Source of the DNA: an uncultured bacterium | GTDB lineage: Bacteria > Cyanobacteriota > Vampirovibrionia > Gastranaerophilales > Gastranaerophilaceae | Reading direction: 5' to 3' | Assembly (NCBI GenBank): GCA_949297715.1 | Contig: CASFTJ010000007.1 | Coordinates: 62,001-126,000, forward strand | DNA: 64,000 bases | In this document: positions 1 to 10,266 of the stretch, piece by piece | How the letters are laid out: every line of letters begins with the position of its first letter | Numbering within the stretch: the stretch's first letter is position 1 | Notes under the pieces: generated by a model | What the model saw: only the letters and a program-made list of their open reading frames with translations | Told to the model about the DNA's origin: nothing | Database searches by the model: none | Program-made: the position numbers and the translations under genes

Positions 1-1
1 T

Positions 2-1531
2 AAAACTAATGAAACAAAAACGATAACAGTCGGAACAGAATTGAAAAGTGCGGAAGAATCTACTGTTGAAACAAAAGAAAAAACAGAAGAAGGATTTTGG
101 CAAAAATTAGGTAAAGCTTTTCCCGGACTTTTGTTATCATTCGGAACTTTCTTTTTAGGTTTCCTAAACTTATTTTCAGGGTGCAGCAGAATTGAAAATA
201 AAGACTTGTTATCCAATATGAGTGATGAAGATCAATCAAAATTACAAAAAATGCTGGACAGTAAAAATGTTAAGATTACCCAAGACGGTGATCTTTATAC
301 GATAACCGGAGAACACACCGTACAAAAAGGTGAAACTATTTGGAAAATATCAAGACAATACGACATTGATGATAACATTTTATGCGCAAACAACAACATA
401 AAAGACAAAAATCAAATTTCTGAAGGACAGGTTCTTAATATCCAAAAACTTGGTTATAAAGTTAAAAAAGGTGAAAATTTATTCAGAATAGCCCAAAAAT
501 TCGGTTTGACAGTTGAAATTTTAAAAGACGTAAACAACATAGTAGACGCAGATAAAATCAATGAAGGTCAAATGCTTGAAATTCCGGGCTTCATCTACAC
601 AGTAAAACCGAAAGACACGTTATATGCAATCTCAAAACGTGTCGGGGTAAAGCTTGAAGACTTAATCAAGCTCAACAATCTTGATGAAAACGGAATAATT
701 TCCCCCGGACAAAAAATCAAAGTTATATACAACGACAGTGACTTTGCGATTTCACCTGACAAAAAGAAAATCACTGTAGATAAAACAACCAACACAACAA
801 CAGAAATAGTTAATATGAGCGGAGTAGTAAAACTTGATAACAGAGAACTTTTGAAAGAAAAACGCAAAATAAACGGCAAAGTAGTTGCCACAAGAGCAGA
901 ATTTAACCCGACAAAATCAGGCCCTCTCAGCGGGAAAACTATTATTGTAAACGCAGGTCACGGGTACTCTCAAAGCGGTATTGATGTAGGAACTATTGGT
1001 TTAAAAGGGCTTGAAGACGAATGGTTAATAAACTATGACAATGCAATGAGATTAAAAGATCAATTATGCGCAAAAGGTGCAAAAGTTATATTCCTGCAAG
1101 GACACAGACGTTTGATTATGTCAGAACTTAAAGAATCAAGTAATAAAGCTGACATGTTCATATCAGTACACGTAAACTCTCACGACAAAGCAACACAAGA
1201 TAGAACTCAAATATATTATGCAAGACAAACTCAAAGTAAAAAATTAGCCCAAATTATGGAGAATAAATTTGATAAATGGATTCCTAAAAATGAAACTATA
1301 GCCGATAAAGATAAATTTATATTTGAAGGTAAACAAGATTACGCACAATCAAAACATGCAAACTATGATGTTTTAAGAACAATGGAAAAAAGACAAAATA
1401 AACCGAGTATATTATGGGAAGTAGCCTTTATGGTATCCCCCAAAGGCAGAGAAAGAATGAAAAATCCCGAATTAATGAAAGATTACGCACAATGTATGAC
1501 TGATGCGGTTGTTGAATACTTTAAGGGCTAA
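2..1531 (+). CDS. LysM-containing N-acetylmuramoyl-L-alanine amidase (5' partial)
   Basis: A cell-wall hydrolase expected to cut the amide between MurNAc and the stem peptide. The reading frame is open to the left edge of the window, so the true start is probably outside; the first possible internal start is a TTG at 41. After a charged stretch comes one hydrophobic segment (FPGLLLSFGTFFLGFLNLFS) followed by GCS, either a membrane anchor or a lipobox-like site. Three LysM repeats follow (about residues 90-135, 139-182 and 186-230, counted from 41), then an Amidase_3 domain from about residue 298. The zinc and catalytic residues of that family are visible: H in NAGHG, E in LEDEW, H in SVHVN and E in WEVAF. 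It is intact at the 3' end. Family call is firm; cellular role (cell separation or remodelling) is inferred. Confidence 0.9.
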   Translation, partial: KTNETKTITVGTELKSAEESTVETKEKTEEGFWQKLGKAFPGLLLSFGTFFLGFLNLFSGCSRIENKDLLSNMSDEDQSKLQKMLDSKNVKITQDGDLYTITGEHTVQKGETIWKISRQYDIDDNILCANNNIKDKNQISEGQVLNIQKLGYKVKKGENLFRIAQKFGLTVEILKDVNNIVDADKINEGQMLEIPGFIYTVKPKDTLYAISKRVGVKLEDLIKLNNLDENGIISPGQKIKVIYNDSDFAISPDKKKITVDKTTNTTTEIVNMSGVVKLDNRELLKEKRKINGKVVATRAEFNPTKSGPLSGKTIIVNAGHGYSQSGIDVGTIGLKGLEDEWLINYDNAMRLKDQLCAKGAKVIFLQGHRRLIMSELKESSNKADMFISVHVNSHDKATQDRTQIYYARQTQSKKLAQIMENKFDKWIPKNETIADKDKFIFEGKQDYAQSKHANYDVLRTMEKRQNKPSILWEVAFMVSPKGRERMKNPELMKDYAQCMTDAVVEYFKG

Positions 1532-1546
1532 TACCCGCAAATAAAA

Positions 1547-3142
1547 TTAATACTTAACCGTTTCATCATGCCTGTGTTTGGTAAACTTTTCAACAACATT
1601 ATGTTTACGGGTTTTTGTGCCGGTATTAAAAAGAAAAGCAAGCGGAATTAAACAAAATGCAATCAGAGCAAAGGTTTCAAACACATCAACATAAGCCATT
1701 AAACGTGATTGAGCAAGCAGAGATTTATACAAATACGCATTAGCCTTAACCGTTGCATAAGAGCTTGAAGCATTTGACATAAAAGTTCCGATTAAAGCAG
1801 ACATTTTATGTTGAAACACAAGATTAAAATTTGAAAGATTTTCGACCAAATAAACCTGATGAATTTGACTGTGTCTTGCAACTAAAGTAGACGCAACAGA
1901 CGCAATAACTTCTGTCATGGTACTTTTGCACAAATTATGCAAACTTGCGCCATTGGTTAAATCCGCCTTCGGTAAAGTTCCGAGCACAAGCGCCGAAACG
2001 GGAATAAAAGTCATTATAACTCCGACTCCCATCAATACCTGCGGCAGCGCTATGTATATAAATGATACGCTTAAATTCAAATTTGCAAAGCATAATATTG
2101 AAATTCCAAGGAAAAAGAATCCTATTGCAATCAATATTCTGTTATCAAAAATTTTCATCAGCAAGTTAATCAAAATCATCATAATCACACACGATATAAT
2201 ACGCGGCGCAAGAGCATAACCGCTTAAAATAGCCGTATAACCCATCAAATTCTGCAAAAACTGCGGGATAAGAACAATACTTGAAAAAATAAGCATATTA
2301 ATTGTAGAACTTAAAATAGTTCCGACTAAAAAATTTCTATCCTTAAAAAGCCTTAAATTAATCAAAGGAGAATGACTTTCAAGTTCTCTGATAACAAAAA
2401 ACACGAACGCACAAACCGAAAACCCTGCAAGCCAGCTTATCCAGGCAGAATCGAACCAATTATATTGCTGACCCTTATCAAGCACAACCTGCATTGACAA
2501 AAGCCACAATACAAGAGAAATCATGCTCCAAAAATCGGTTTTTCCGGCTTTTTTTCTAGTATCCAGCTCCTCAATATTTGCATGCACCATTGAAATCGAC
2601 AAAATTCCGACAGGAATATTCACAAGATAAATCCATTGCCAATCGGCGTTATCAACAATAAACCCTCCAAACGTAGGCCCGAGAATTGCAAAAACCATAA
2701 CTGCAATTCCATATAAACTCATAGCAATCCCTTTTTTGTCAGGCGGGAACGCTGCAAGTAAAATTGCCTGCGATACAGGTGTCATCGGCCCTCCGCCGAT
2801 TCCTTGAATTAATCTTCCCAAAACCATTATATTAAGGTTTGGAGCCATAGCACAGATTAAAGACCCGAGAGTAAAAATGCCGATAAAAATTTTCAAAAAC
2901 AACTTTCTGCCGAGCAGATTTTCCAGCCACCCCGACATCAAGATTAGACAGGAATTTGCAATCATATATGAAGTAATAATCCAGTTAGCTTCATCAATAG
3001 TAGATCCGAAATATCCTGAAATATGTGGAATAGCGACATTTGTTGCAGAAGTAGCCAAACATGCAAAAGATGTCGGCAAAAGTATAGAAAAAGCAACCAG
3101 CCATAAAGGTGCAGGAGTATGTTTATATACAACTTTTTCCAT
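1547..3142 (-). CDS. emrB: DHA2 (EmrB/QacA-type) drug efflux MFS transporter
   Basis: A 531-residue integral membrane protein of the 14-helix major facilitator group, predicted to export drugs or lipophilic compounds with proton exchange. The N-terminal half carries ATSATNVAIPHI in helix 1 and a motif A-like loop with LLGRK after helix 2, and the GRLIQGIGGGPMTP segment typical of EmrB. Its start overlaps the stop of the upstream membrane fusion gene as TAATG, so the two are translationally coupled as in emrAB. The protein looks intact, but its partner gene has lost its 5' end, so expression of the pair may be affected. The substrate cannot be read from sequence. Confidence 0.9.
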   Translation of the reverse strand: MEKVVYKHTPAPLWLVAFSILLPTSFACLATSATNVAIPHISGYFGSTIDEANWIITSYMIANSCLILMSGWLENLLGRKLFLKIFIGIFTLGSLICAMAPNLNIMVLGRLIQGIGGGPMTPVSQAILLAAFPPDKKGIAMSLYGIAVMVFAILGPTFGGFIVDNADWQWIYLVNIPVGILSISMVHANIEELDTRKKAGKTDFWSMISLVLWLLSMQVVLDKGQQYNWFDSAWISWLAGFSVCAFVFFVIRELESHSPLINLRLFKDRNFLVGTILSSTINMLIFSSIVLIPQFLQNLMGYTAILSGYALAPRIISCVIMMILINLLMKIFDNRILIAIGFFFLGISILCFANLNLSVSFIYIALPQVLMGVGVIMTFIPVSALVLGTLPKADLTNGASLHNLCKSTMTEVIASVASTLVARHSQIHQVYLVENLSNFNLVFQHKMSALIGTFMSNASSSYATVKANAYLYKSLLAQSRLMAYVDVFETFALIAFCLIPLAFLFNTGTKTRKHNVVEKFTKHRHDETVKY

Positions 3143-4020
3143 TACTTAACCTTAACCTCCGGAACAACAGACATGCCGGGAACTATATTATATTTTGAAA
3201 TATCTTCACTAAACACAATTTTGACAGGCACTCTCTGCACAATCTTTACATAACTTCCGACGGCATTTTCAGGCAGAAAAAGGCTCGCCTTTGCGCCTGT
3301 AGAACGTTGGATACTGTCAACTTTTCCTAAAAACTTTTTCCCGCCGTAAGTATCAATTTTTATTTTAACAGGCTGACCGGGCTTCATATTTGCAATTTGA
3401 GTTTCCTTAAAATTTGCAACCACCCACATTTTTTCAGGAACTATCGCAAACATCGGCTGGGCAACCTGAACATAATTTCCTTGTTCTACAGAACGATTAG
3501 TAATTTTGCCGTCAGACGGAGCATAAATTTTGGTATATGAAAGATTTAATTCATCCTGTTCAACTTCTGCTTCAAGTCTTTTTATTGAAGCTTGTATTTC
3601 ATCATATTTTGCCTTTGCGGAATTTCTGTTTGATTCTGCAACCGTAAGTTTATTTAAGCTTGATTCATAATCCTGCTTTGAAGAAATCCCTTTTTCGTGC
3701 ATTTTGGAATATCTTTCAAAATCATTTTTGGCAAAATCAAAATCCGACAAGGTTTTCGTAACCTGATTTTCGGCACTTACAAGAGAAGCTTTTGCTTCAT
3801 CAAGTTTTGCTTTTGTTTCCTTCAATTTTGCAGAATAATCGTTCGGATCAATTTCAAGCAGAAGATCGCCTTTTTTTACATCCTGGTTATCTTCAATATT
3901 AAGCTTTAAAACAGGCCCGGAAACCCTTGGCGCCATTGTTATTATATGTCCTTCCACAAAAGCATCATCAGTCGATTTGTAATAAACCGTATGAATTCCG
4001 TAAAATATCCCGCAAATCAA
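3142..4020 (-). CDS. emrA: HlyD/EmrA-family membrane fusion protein with lost 5' end
   Basis: The periplasmic adaptor of a tripartite efflux pump. From the inside out it shows a transmembrane segment, a first biotinyl-lipoyl-like half (VSGPVLKLNIEDNQDVKKGD), a long coiled-coil hairpin (about residues 60-150), the second lipoyl half (IYAPSDGKITNRSVEQG) and a beta-barrel. The annotated start is a TTG inside the membrane helix. Coding similarity continues upstream to 4056 (RVIVPTVTAIIFLICG) and then meets a stop codon at 4057-4059 with no usable ATG. The normal cytoplasmic N-terminus and start are therefore missing, and the sequence changes abruptly into an opposite-strand outer-membrane factor fragment. 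It may be nonfunctional, or the junction may be an assembly error. Confidence 0.8.
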   Translation of the reverse strand: MICGIFYGIHTVYYKSTDDAFVEGHIITMAPRVSGPVLKLNIEDNQDVKKGDLLLEIDPNDYSAKLKETKAKLDEAKASLVSAENQVTKTLSDFDFAKNDFERYSKMHEKGISSKQDYESSLNKLTVAESNRNSAKAKYDEIQASIKRLEAEVEQDELNLSYTKIYAPSDGKITNRSVEQGNYVQVAQPMFAIVPEKMWVVANFKETQIANMKPGQPVKIKIDTYGGKKFLGKVDSIQRSTGAKASLFLPENAVGSYVKIVQRVPVKIVFSEDISKYNIVPGMSVVPEVKVK

Positions 4021-4056
4021 AAATATTATTGCCGTAACCGTTGGTACTATAACTCT

Positions 4057-4941
4057 TTAGTAAAGATGCAATTTGCAAACCAGCTTCCGACACTGGGGCT
4101 TTCAGGTCAAATTTATAGGGATATGCGATCATCCATGCAGCAGTTCGGAAGCTTGCAAATTCCAAGTTTTGCACAATATAACTATTATTTGCCGATTACG
4201 CTCAATTATGAAGCCGATATTTGGGGGACAAACAGGCTTAAAACCAAAAGTGTCAAACAAAGGCTTGAAATTATTAAACAAGCGGAGCGGGCAACTTATA
4301 TCTCTTTAACCTCCGACTTTGCCGCTGATTACTTTAACCTTATTAGAGCGGATGAATTTCTTGCTATACAAGAGGAGTTAATAAAAACACAGGAAGAAAT
4401 CGTAGAAAAAGTTAAAGATAAATACAATATCGGGCTTTGCGATGTTAATGAAGTTCTTGCGGAACAAAGATTACTTACATTAATGAAAGAAGAACACAAC
4501 CGTCATATCAAAACCCGTGACACTTTAACCGATACAATGAAAGTTTACCTTGCCGCTTCAAGCGGGGATATCAGCAGAAATAAATATGAAAATCTGACAG
4601 TATTAAAAGATATTCCTCTTGAATACAGTACGGAAATTATAGAAAACCGTCCCGATTATCTTCAGGAGGAAGCAAATATCAAGCGCATCGGATTTGATGT
4701 AAGCGTTGCTAAAAGAGAGTTTTTGCCTAAATTTATAATTTTCGGGCAAATCGGCTTAAACGCTTATCATCTTGATACTCTCTTTAATTCAGCATCACAA
4801 ATGTTTAGTGCCGGAGTTTTGCCTTCTCTGGATCTTTTTGCAGGCGGAAGAAAAGTTGCGCTTTTAAAATTCAGAAAATTTGAATACGAAGAAGCCCTAA
4901 ACAGCTATCAAAAAACGATTCTTGAAGGAATTAAAGAATAA
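4057..4941 (+). pseudogene. Outer-membrane efflux factor (TolC/NodT type), internal fragment
   Basis: This reads as the central part of an RND/EmrAB-type outer-membrane factor: YNYYLPITLNYEADIWG followed by a long alpha-helical region (TYISLTSDFAADYFNLIRAD), then PDYLQEEANIKR and FLPKFIIFGQIG, the second repeat of the family. The signal peptide and roughly the first hundred residues are absent, and it stops after YQKTILEGIKE, short of the usual last helix. It runs opposite to emrAB although such genes are normally co-oriented. Both ends coincide with breaks in the neighbouring genes. I see no ribosome site for the first internal ATG at 4066. I call it a fragment; whether it is biological or an assembly chimera is open. 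Confidence 0.75.
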
Positions 4942-5923
4942 TATTATTAATGAGGCAAAAAAGCTTGATATTTTATATGAATTAAGGAAAGAACGCGGCA
5001 AAAACATCAATTTGGCAAATACTCAACAAGGAATTGCGGCATTTAAGCTTAATAATGGGGAATCATACTTAATCTCATCTCTTGTAAAAGGATACAAAGC
5101 GAATCCGTTTACCAATCCGCTTAATTCAAAAAACCTTACATCGCTAATTTCTATAATTACTGAACTTGACAAGGGTTCTGAAAAATATGGAAGATTAATG
5201 GTTTATGATCTTAATATAGGTAATATTCTTTTTACAAAAGACAAAGCAGGTATTTTAGATTTTGAACATTTAAAAGGCGAGAAACTAGATGAAAGCATAA
5301 AAAAAATTATAATTAATAAAGACTACGGCTCCGCAGCACACACTTCAGATACATCATTTCTAGACAGTAATCTGCGCTCATTTGAATTTTCGGCATTATA
5401 CGATTATCTTATTCAAGCACCAGCAAAAACAGCTCGAAAACTTTTTAATGAATACTTAAATGTTAAATCTTTTTATCATAAAATGATGTCAGAACACTTG
5501 AAAACAAAGACAAAAACCTCTTTATACCCTAAAATTACAGACAAAATTGCAAACTCGGAACTTGTACACTCAAATATTTTATCGGAAAAAAACTTATCCG
5601 AAGATATTGTAAAATCTGAAGCGATGAAAATACAAATGGCACGGTTTATGTATGATTCAAGCCGTCACTGTAATGCTTCACATATAAGATTTAATCCGCA
5701 GCAAATTTCCCAATATCGTCAAAAAGGTCTTGCTTTTTTTAATGAGAAACTTGCTGAAGCCATAACTTCAGGAATTAAAGACAAAATAGTTTACTATACC
5801 GATTGTATAGAAATTTTTAATAAATGGTCAAAAGCAGATAATTTAGCAGAAACAATGGGAGAATCTCAAAGGAAAAGACTATCAATGGTTAAAAGTATAA
5901 CTTTTGATAAAATTTTATGTTAA
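4922..5923 (+). CDS. Kinase-fold-like protein, probably missing its N-terminus
   Basis: The product is not a recognised named protein. Around residues 89-116 it contains GRLMVYDLNIGNILF and AGILDFEHL, resembling the catalytic loop (HxDxxxxN-like) and the DFG-like metal loop of protein-kinase-fold phosphotransferases. An ATP-binding N-lobe is not visible, and the HRD histidine is a tyrosine here. The only in-frame initiator near the 5' end is a TTG within the end of the preceding fragment, so the real start is probably lost at the junction near 4942. The C-terminal 200 residues are helical and charged without a motif I know. It ends just before a hairpin terminator. Function unknown; a pseudokinase or a truncated small-molecule kinase are both possible. 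Confidence 0.5.
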   Translation: MKELKNNIINEAKKLDILYELRKERGKNINLANTQQGIAAFKLNNGESYLISSLVKGYKANPFTNPLNSKNLTSLISIITELDKGSEKYGRLMVYDLNIGNILFTKDKAGILDFEHLKGEKLDESIKKIIINKDYGSAAHTSDTSFLDSNLRSFEFSALYDYLIQAPAKTARKLFNEYLNVKSFYHKMMSEHLKTKTKTSLYPKITDKIANSELVHSNILSEKNLSEDIVKSEAMKIQMARFMYDSSRHCNASHIRFNPQQISQYRQKGLAFFNEKLAEAITSGIKDKIVYYTDCIEIFNKWSKADNLAETMGESQRKRLSMVKSITFDKILC

Positions 5924-5952
5924 AAATCTTAAATAAATTTATTCCACAAAAT

Positions 5953-5985
5953 AAAAAGAGCTTCATTTATCTGAAACTCTTTTTA
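5953..5985. terminator. Bidirectional hairpin terminator
   Basis: AAAAAGAG and TTCA pair with TGAA and CTCTTTTT around a short loop, with A and T tracts on the two sides. It can end the rightward kinase-like gene and the leftward tRNA-Met transcript. Confidence 0.75.
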
Positions 5986-5988
5986 TAA

Positions 5989-6062
5989 TAGCTGGGGAGA
6001 GATTCGAACTCTCGACCTCACGGGTATGAGCCGTGCGCTCTCACCAACTGAGCTACCCAGCC
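5989..6062 (-). tRNA. tRNA-Met (CAT), elongator type
   Basis: The complementary strand folds into a full cloverleaf of 74 bases. The acceptor stem GGCTGGG pairs with CCCAGCT (one G-U at the tip), the D arm contains AGCTCAGTTGGTGAGAGC, the anticodon stem CACGG/CCGTG encloses the loop CTCATAC with anticodon CAT, and the T arm contains GTTCGAATC. The G-U terminal pair and stem sequence fit elongator rather than initiator tRNA-Met; a CAT-anticodon tRNA-Ile2 cannot be fully excluded. CCA is not encoded. Confidence 0.93.
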
Positions 6063-6161
6063 TTATTAAATTTTTACCTGTCAGTACTAATAAATTTTAA
6101 CTGACAGGTTTCATTTTTGCATAAAGAATTTTTATTTTCAAGTGTTTTTATTTATTACTTT

Positions 6162-6941
6162 TTACTTACACTTTTTCTTTCCGCTCCATGACAAATCAGT
6201 ACAATGCAAATAATCCATATTTTCATTAAATATAACCCAAGCAGTACAAGCATATCCATTTAATCTATTCGATACAGACTTATTGCACATTGACTCAAAT
6301 GTACGGTCTGACTTTGTTATTTCAGCCATACCACAGGGTATAACACCATATTTAGTATAATAAAAAAGAAATACATCTTCACCGGTTTTGTTTGGCGGTT
6401 TAGAACCGTTTAAATCAATCATAAATTCTCCGCAAACATTTTTCAAAGCTTTAGATGTTCCATATTCTAATTCACAAGTCGGAGATAAAACCGTTACTCC
6501 AACAATCGTTGTTCCATCTGCTAAAACTAATCTTTCTGTAAATTTACTAAATTCAGTTCCATCAAGAGATTTACGAGCATAAGTAGGGCATTCTTTTTCT
6601 CTGTCATTACATCTGTATAATACTTTTAAATATGGCGTTATTATATCAAAAAATCTTTCTCTTGTTATTTTATTTTTTTCAATTTGTTCTTCAGAAGGGT
6701 CTGCCGAATTACCTGCTTGTTCTAATCCCCAATTCTCTATTTCTCCATTATCTTCTACTGCCATCATCATTGTTTGATTAATTATTGTATAAAATTTTTT
6801 TAATTTTGCTATGTACTCTCTTTCTTTATAACCATTTATTACTTGAGGTATTGTCATTGCTGCAACAATACCGATTATTCCCAAAGTTATCAAAACTTCG
6901 GCCATAGTAAAACCTAATTTTTTAATATCACTATCTACCAT
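6162..6941 (-). CDS. Type IV prepilin/type II secretion pseudopilin-like protein
   Basis: A 259-residue secreted filament subunit candidate. The N-terminus has the class III signal: a short basic leader ending KKLG, cleaved before FTMAEVLITLGIIGIVAA, with the invariant glutamate at mature position 5 and a single hydrophobic helix. The remainder is a globular domain with several cysteines (for example CNDREKECPTY and CTDLSWSGKKKC) that could form disulfides outside the cell. No assembly ATPase or prepilin peptidase is nearby, so it depends on machinery encoded elsewhere. An AAGGA ribosome site precedes the ATG, and a strong promoter whose -35 lies in a palindrome is upstream. Confidence 0.88.
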   Translation of the reverse strand: MVDSDIKKLGFTMAEVLITLGIIGIVAAMTIPQVINGYKEREYIAKLKKFYTIINQTMMMAVEDNGEIENWGLEQAGNSADPSEEQIEKNKITRERFFDIITPYLKVLYRCNDREKECPTYARKSLDGTEFSKFTERLVLADGTTIVGVTVLSPTCELEYGTSKALKNVCGEFMIDLNGSKPPNKTGEDVFLFYYTKYGVIPCGMAEITKSDRTFESMCNKSVSNRLNGYACTAWVIFNENMDYLHCTDLSWSGKKKCK

Positions 6942-6985
6942 CTCTTATATCCTTTAAATTTATTAAAAACAATTTATTACATCAT

Positions 6986-7014
6986 ATAATACAATTTTTT
7001 ATATACTTTGTCAA
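6986..7014 (-). promoter_or_regulatory. Promoter of the pseudopilin gene
   Basis: On the minus strand TTGACA (7014-7009) is followed after exactly 17 bases by TATTAT (6991-6986), a near-consensus housekeeping promoter about 45 bases before the pseudopilin ATG. The -35 hexamer lies inside the adjacent palindrome. Confidence 0.7.
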
Positions 7015-7026
7015 TTGACAAAGTAT
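7003..7026. promoter_or_regulatory. 24-bp perfect palindrome, probable operator
   Basis: ATACTTTGTCAA is followed directly by its exact complement, centred at 7014/7015, between the divergent pseudopilin and XRE regulator genes. It covers the pseudopilin -35 box. The symmetry and position fit a dimeric repressor site; the neighbouring XRE protein is the natural candidate ligand. Confidence 0.65.
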
Positions 7027-7083
7027 GTTTTATATCGTTAATTAAAAAATCAATTTTTACTATATTTTGTTTTGAGTGATATT

Positions 7084-7398
7084 ATGGATGATATAAAAAC
7101 TTTATTTGGTAAAAAAATAAAAGAATTACGAATAAAAAAAAGACTTTCACAAGAAGAACTTGCTGAAAAAATTGATATTGCAGAAAGAAATTTAAGTAAA
7201 ATCGAGTGTGGAAAAAGTTTTATAAGAGCTGAAAAAATCGGTCGGCTTGCAGAGGTATTAGGTGTTTCACCAAAAGATTTATTTGATTTTGAACATCAAA
7301 AAAATATTTCTGCTATCCGAGAAGAATTAATTGATGAAATAAAATCCAATGACAAAAATTTAAGATTGTTATATCAACTTTATAAAATAATCAAATAA
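7084..7398 (+). CDS. XRE-family helix-turn-helix regulator
   Basis: A 104-residue DNA-binding protein. Residues 4-65 form a Cro/CI-type five-helix domain, with KRLSQEELAEKIDIAERNLS as the helix-turn-helix and SPKDLFDFE closing it; the last 35 residues are helical and may dimerise. I use ATG 7084 over the in-frame TTG at 7072, which has no better ribosome site. It is divergent from the pseudopilin gene, with a perfect palindrome in between, so autoregulation and control of the pilin are likely (inference). It is followed closely by the MATE gene and could be co-transcribed with it. Confidence 0.85.
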   Translation: MDDIKTLFGKKIKELRIKKRLSQEELAEKIDIAERNLSKIECGKSFIRAEKIGRLAEVLGVSPKDLFDFEHQKNISAIREELIDEIKSNDKNLRLLYQLYKIIK

Positions 7399-7441
7399 AA
7401 ATTTTTGATTTATAATATTGGAAAATATCCGTGTAAATATT

Positions 7442-8830
7442 ATGATTAAAGATTTAACAAAAGGACCTGCAATTAAACTCATACTATTGTTTTCAATCCC
7501 GCTATTGATTGGTAACATCTTTCAGCAGTTGTATAATCTTGCAGATATCGTAATTGTCGGAAGACTTTTAGGAGTTAAGGCTTTAGCATCTGTCGGGGCT
7601 GTTGCTCCTTTATTTTTCTTAATTATGTTTGCCATTGCAGGTATGACAAACGGTTTTGCAGTGATTACGGGGCAAAAATTCGGCGCAGGTGATGTTTGCG
7701 GAGTCAGAAGATCCGTTGCGATTTCCACTATCTTAAGCACAGTATTTACGGTGTTTTTCTCTATTTTGTTTATTGTGCTTATGAAGCCTATTCTTTTTAT
7801 GATGAATGTACCAGAGGAAATTTTTACTGATGCTTACTGGTACATTCAAATTTGCGTCGGCGGGCTTTTGACTGCAAACTATTACAACTTACTGGCAAGT
7901 GTTTTAAGAGCACTGGGTGACAGCAAAACACCTTTGTATTTTCTGATTATTGCCTCTGTTTTAAATGTTTTACTGGCGCTTTTATTTATTCTTAAATTTA
8001 ATATGGGAGTTCCGGGTTCTGCTGTTGCAGTTGTTATTTCGCAGGCGTTTTCGGTCATTTTATGCTTGGTGTATATTAAAAAACGTTTTCCTATTTTGCA
8101 CTTAAAAAAAGATGATTGGATTTTTAAAAAAGAAAATCGAAAAGAAGATTGGAATTTTATTTTGGAACACTTAAATGTCGGACTTCCAATGGCATTACAA
8201 TTTTCGGTACTTGGGATAAGCATTTTGATAATCCAAAGTGTCTGCAATACTTTCGGAGCTGATGTAATTGCAGCATTTACGGCAGCTTTAAGAATTGAAC
8301 AAATTGCAACACTTCCAATGATTTCATTTGGTGTTGCGGTTTCTGCTTTTGTCGCACAGAATTTCGGTGCCGGAAATATCAACCGTATCAGATACGGAGT
8401 TTTAAAGACTTCTATGATTAACCTTATTTTAAGCTTTTTAATGGCAGTTGTTATGAGGTATTGGGGTACGGATATCGTCGGAATATTTATCGGTAATGAC
8501 AAAACTTCGGTAATCAAAATTGCACATGATTATCTTTTGATAAGCACCATATTTTATTTTTTCCTAGCACAGATTTTTGTGTTCAGAAACGCACTTCAGG
8601 GAATGGGAAGACCGTTAATCCCTTTAATTTCGTCATTTACAGAATTAATGATAAGAGCATTTGCAGCGGTTTATCTGGCAGTCAAATTCAATTATTTTGG
8701 AATTTTTTATGCCGGGCCTATCGCCTGGGTTACGGCATCTGTTGTGGTATTTATCGGATACTCAATCAATATTAAAAAACTTATTTTTGCGCAAAAATTC
8801 AATTTAGCAGAAAAATCACTTGAAGAATAA
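7442..8830 (+). CDS. MATE-family multidrug/toxin efflux transporter
   Basis: A 12-helix inner-membrane antiporter of the DinF/NorM superfamily. The N-terminus MIKDLTKGPAIKLILLFSIP with QQLYNLADIVIVGR is the hallmark of this group, and the second half repeats the pattern (GLPMALQFS, IISFGVAVSAFVAQNFGAGN). It exports cationic drugs or metabolites using sodium or proton gradients; substrate unknown. I start at ATG 7442 because family members begin here; an upstream TTG at 7418 adds eight residues without similarity. It lies 43 bases after the XRE gene and 51 before eno. Confidence 0.92.
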   Translation: MIKDLTKGPAIKLILLFSIPLLIGNIFQQLYNLADIVIVGRLLGVKALASVGAVAPLFFLIMFAIAGMTNGFAVITGQKFGAGDVCGVRRSVAISTILSTVFTVFFSILFIVLMKPILFMMNVPEEIFTDAYWYIQICVGGLLTANYYNLLASVLRALGDSKTPLYFLIIASVLNVLLALLFILKFNMGVPGSAVAVVISQAFSVILCLVYIKKRFPILHLKKDDWIFKKENRKEDWNFILEHLNVGLPMALQFSVLGISILIIQSVCNTFGADVIAAFTAALRIEQIATLPMISFGVAVSAFVAQNFGAGNINRIRYGVLKTSMINLILSFLMAVVMRYWGTDIVGIFIGNDKTSVIKIAHDYLLISTIFYFFLAQIFVFRNALQGMGRPLIPLISSFTELMIRAFAAVYLAVKFNYFGIFYAGPIAWVTASVVVFIGYSINIKKLIFAQKFNLAEKSLEE

Positions 8831-8869
8831 CCGATTTTATGTCAAAATACAAGCAGGTCAAAAGTGTAA

Positions 8870-10168
<1,299 letters not shown>

Positions 10169-10189
10169 TAAAAATGAAATATAAACCTA

Positions 10190-10231
10190 AAAATACAACT
10201 TCCGATATTTTTGCAGAAGTTGTATTTTTTT
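10190..10231 (+). terminator. Rho-independent terminator after eno
   Basis: AATACAACTTC and GAAGTTGTATT form an 11-bp stem around a 13-base loop, followed by a run of eight T. Confidence 0.85.
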
Positions 10232-10266
10232 TAATTAAACAAGTATAAAACCTGACTTTGAAGAAA

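Noticed and set aside
7882-8517. A 211-residue minus-strand reading frame across the MATE gene
   Set aside because: It lies inside a clear transporter gene on the other strand, has no ribosome site or recognisable domain, and is a shadow of its codon pattern.
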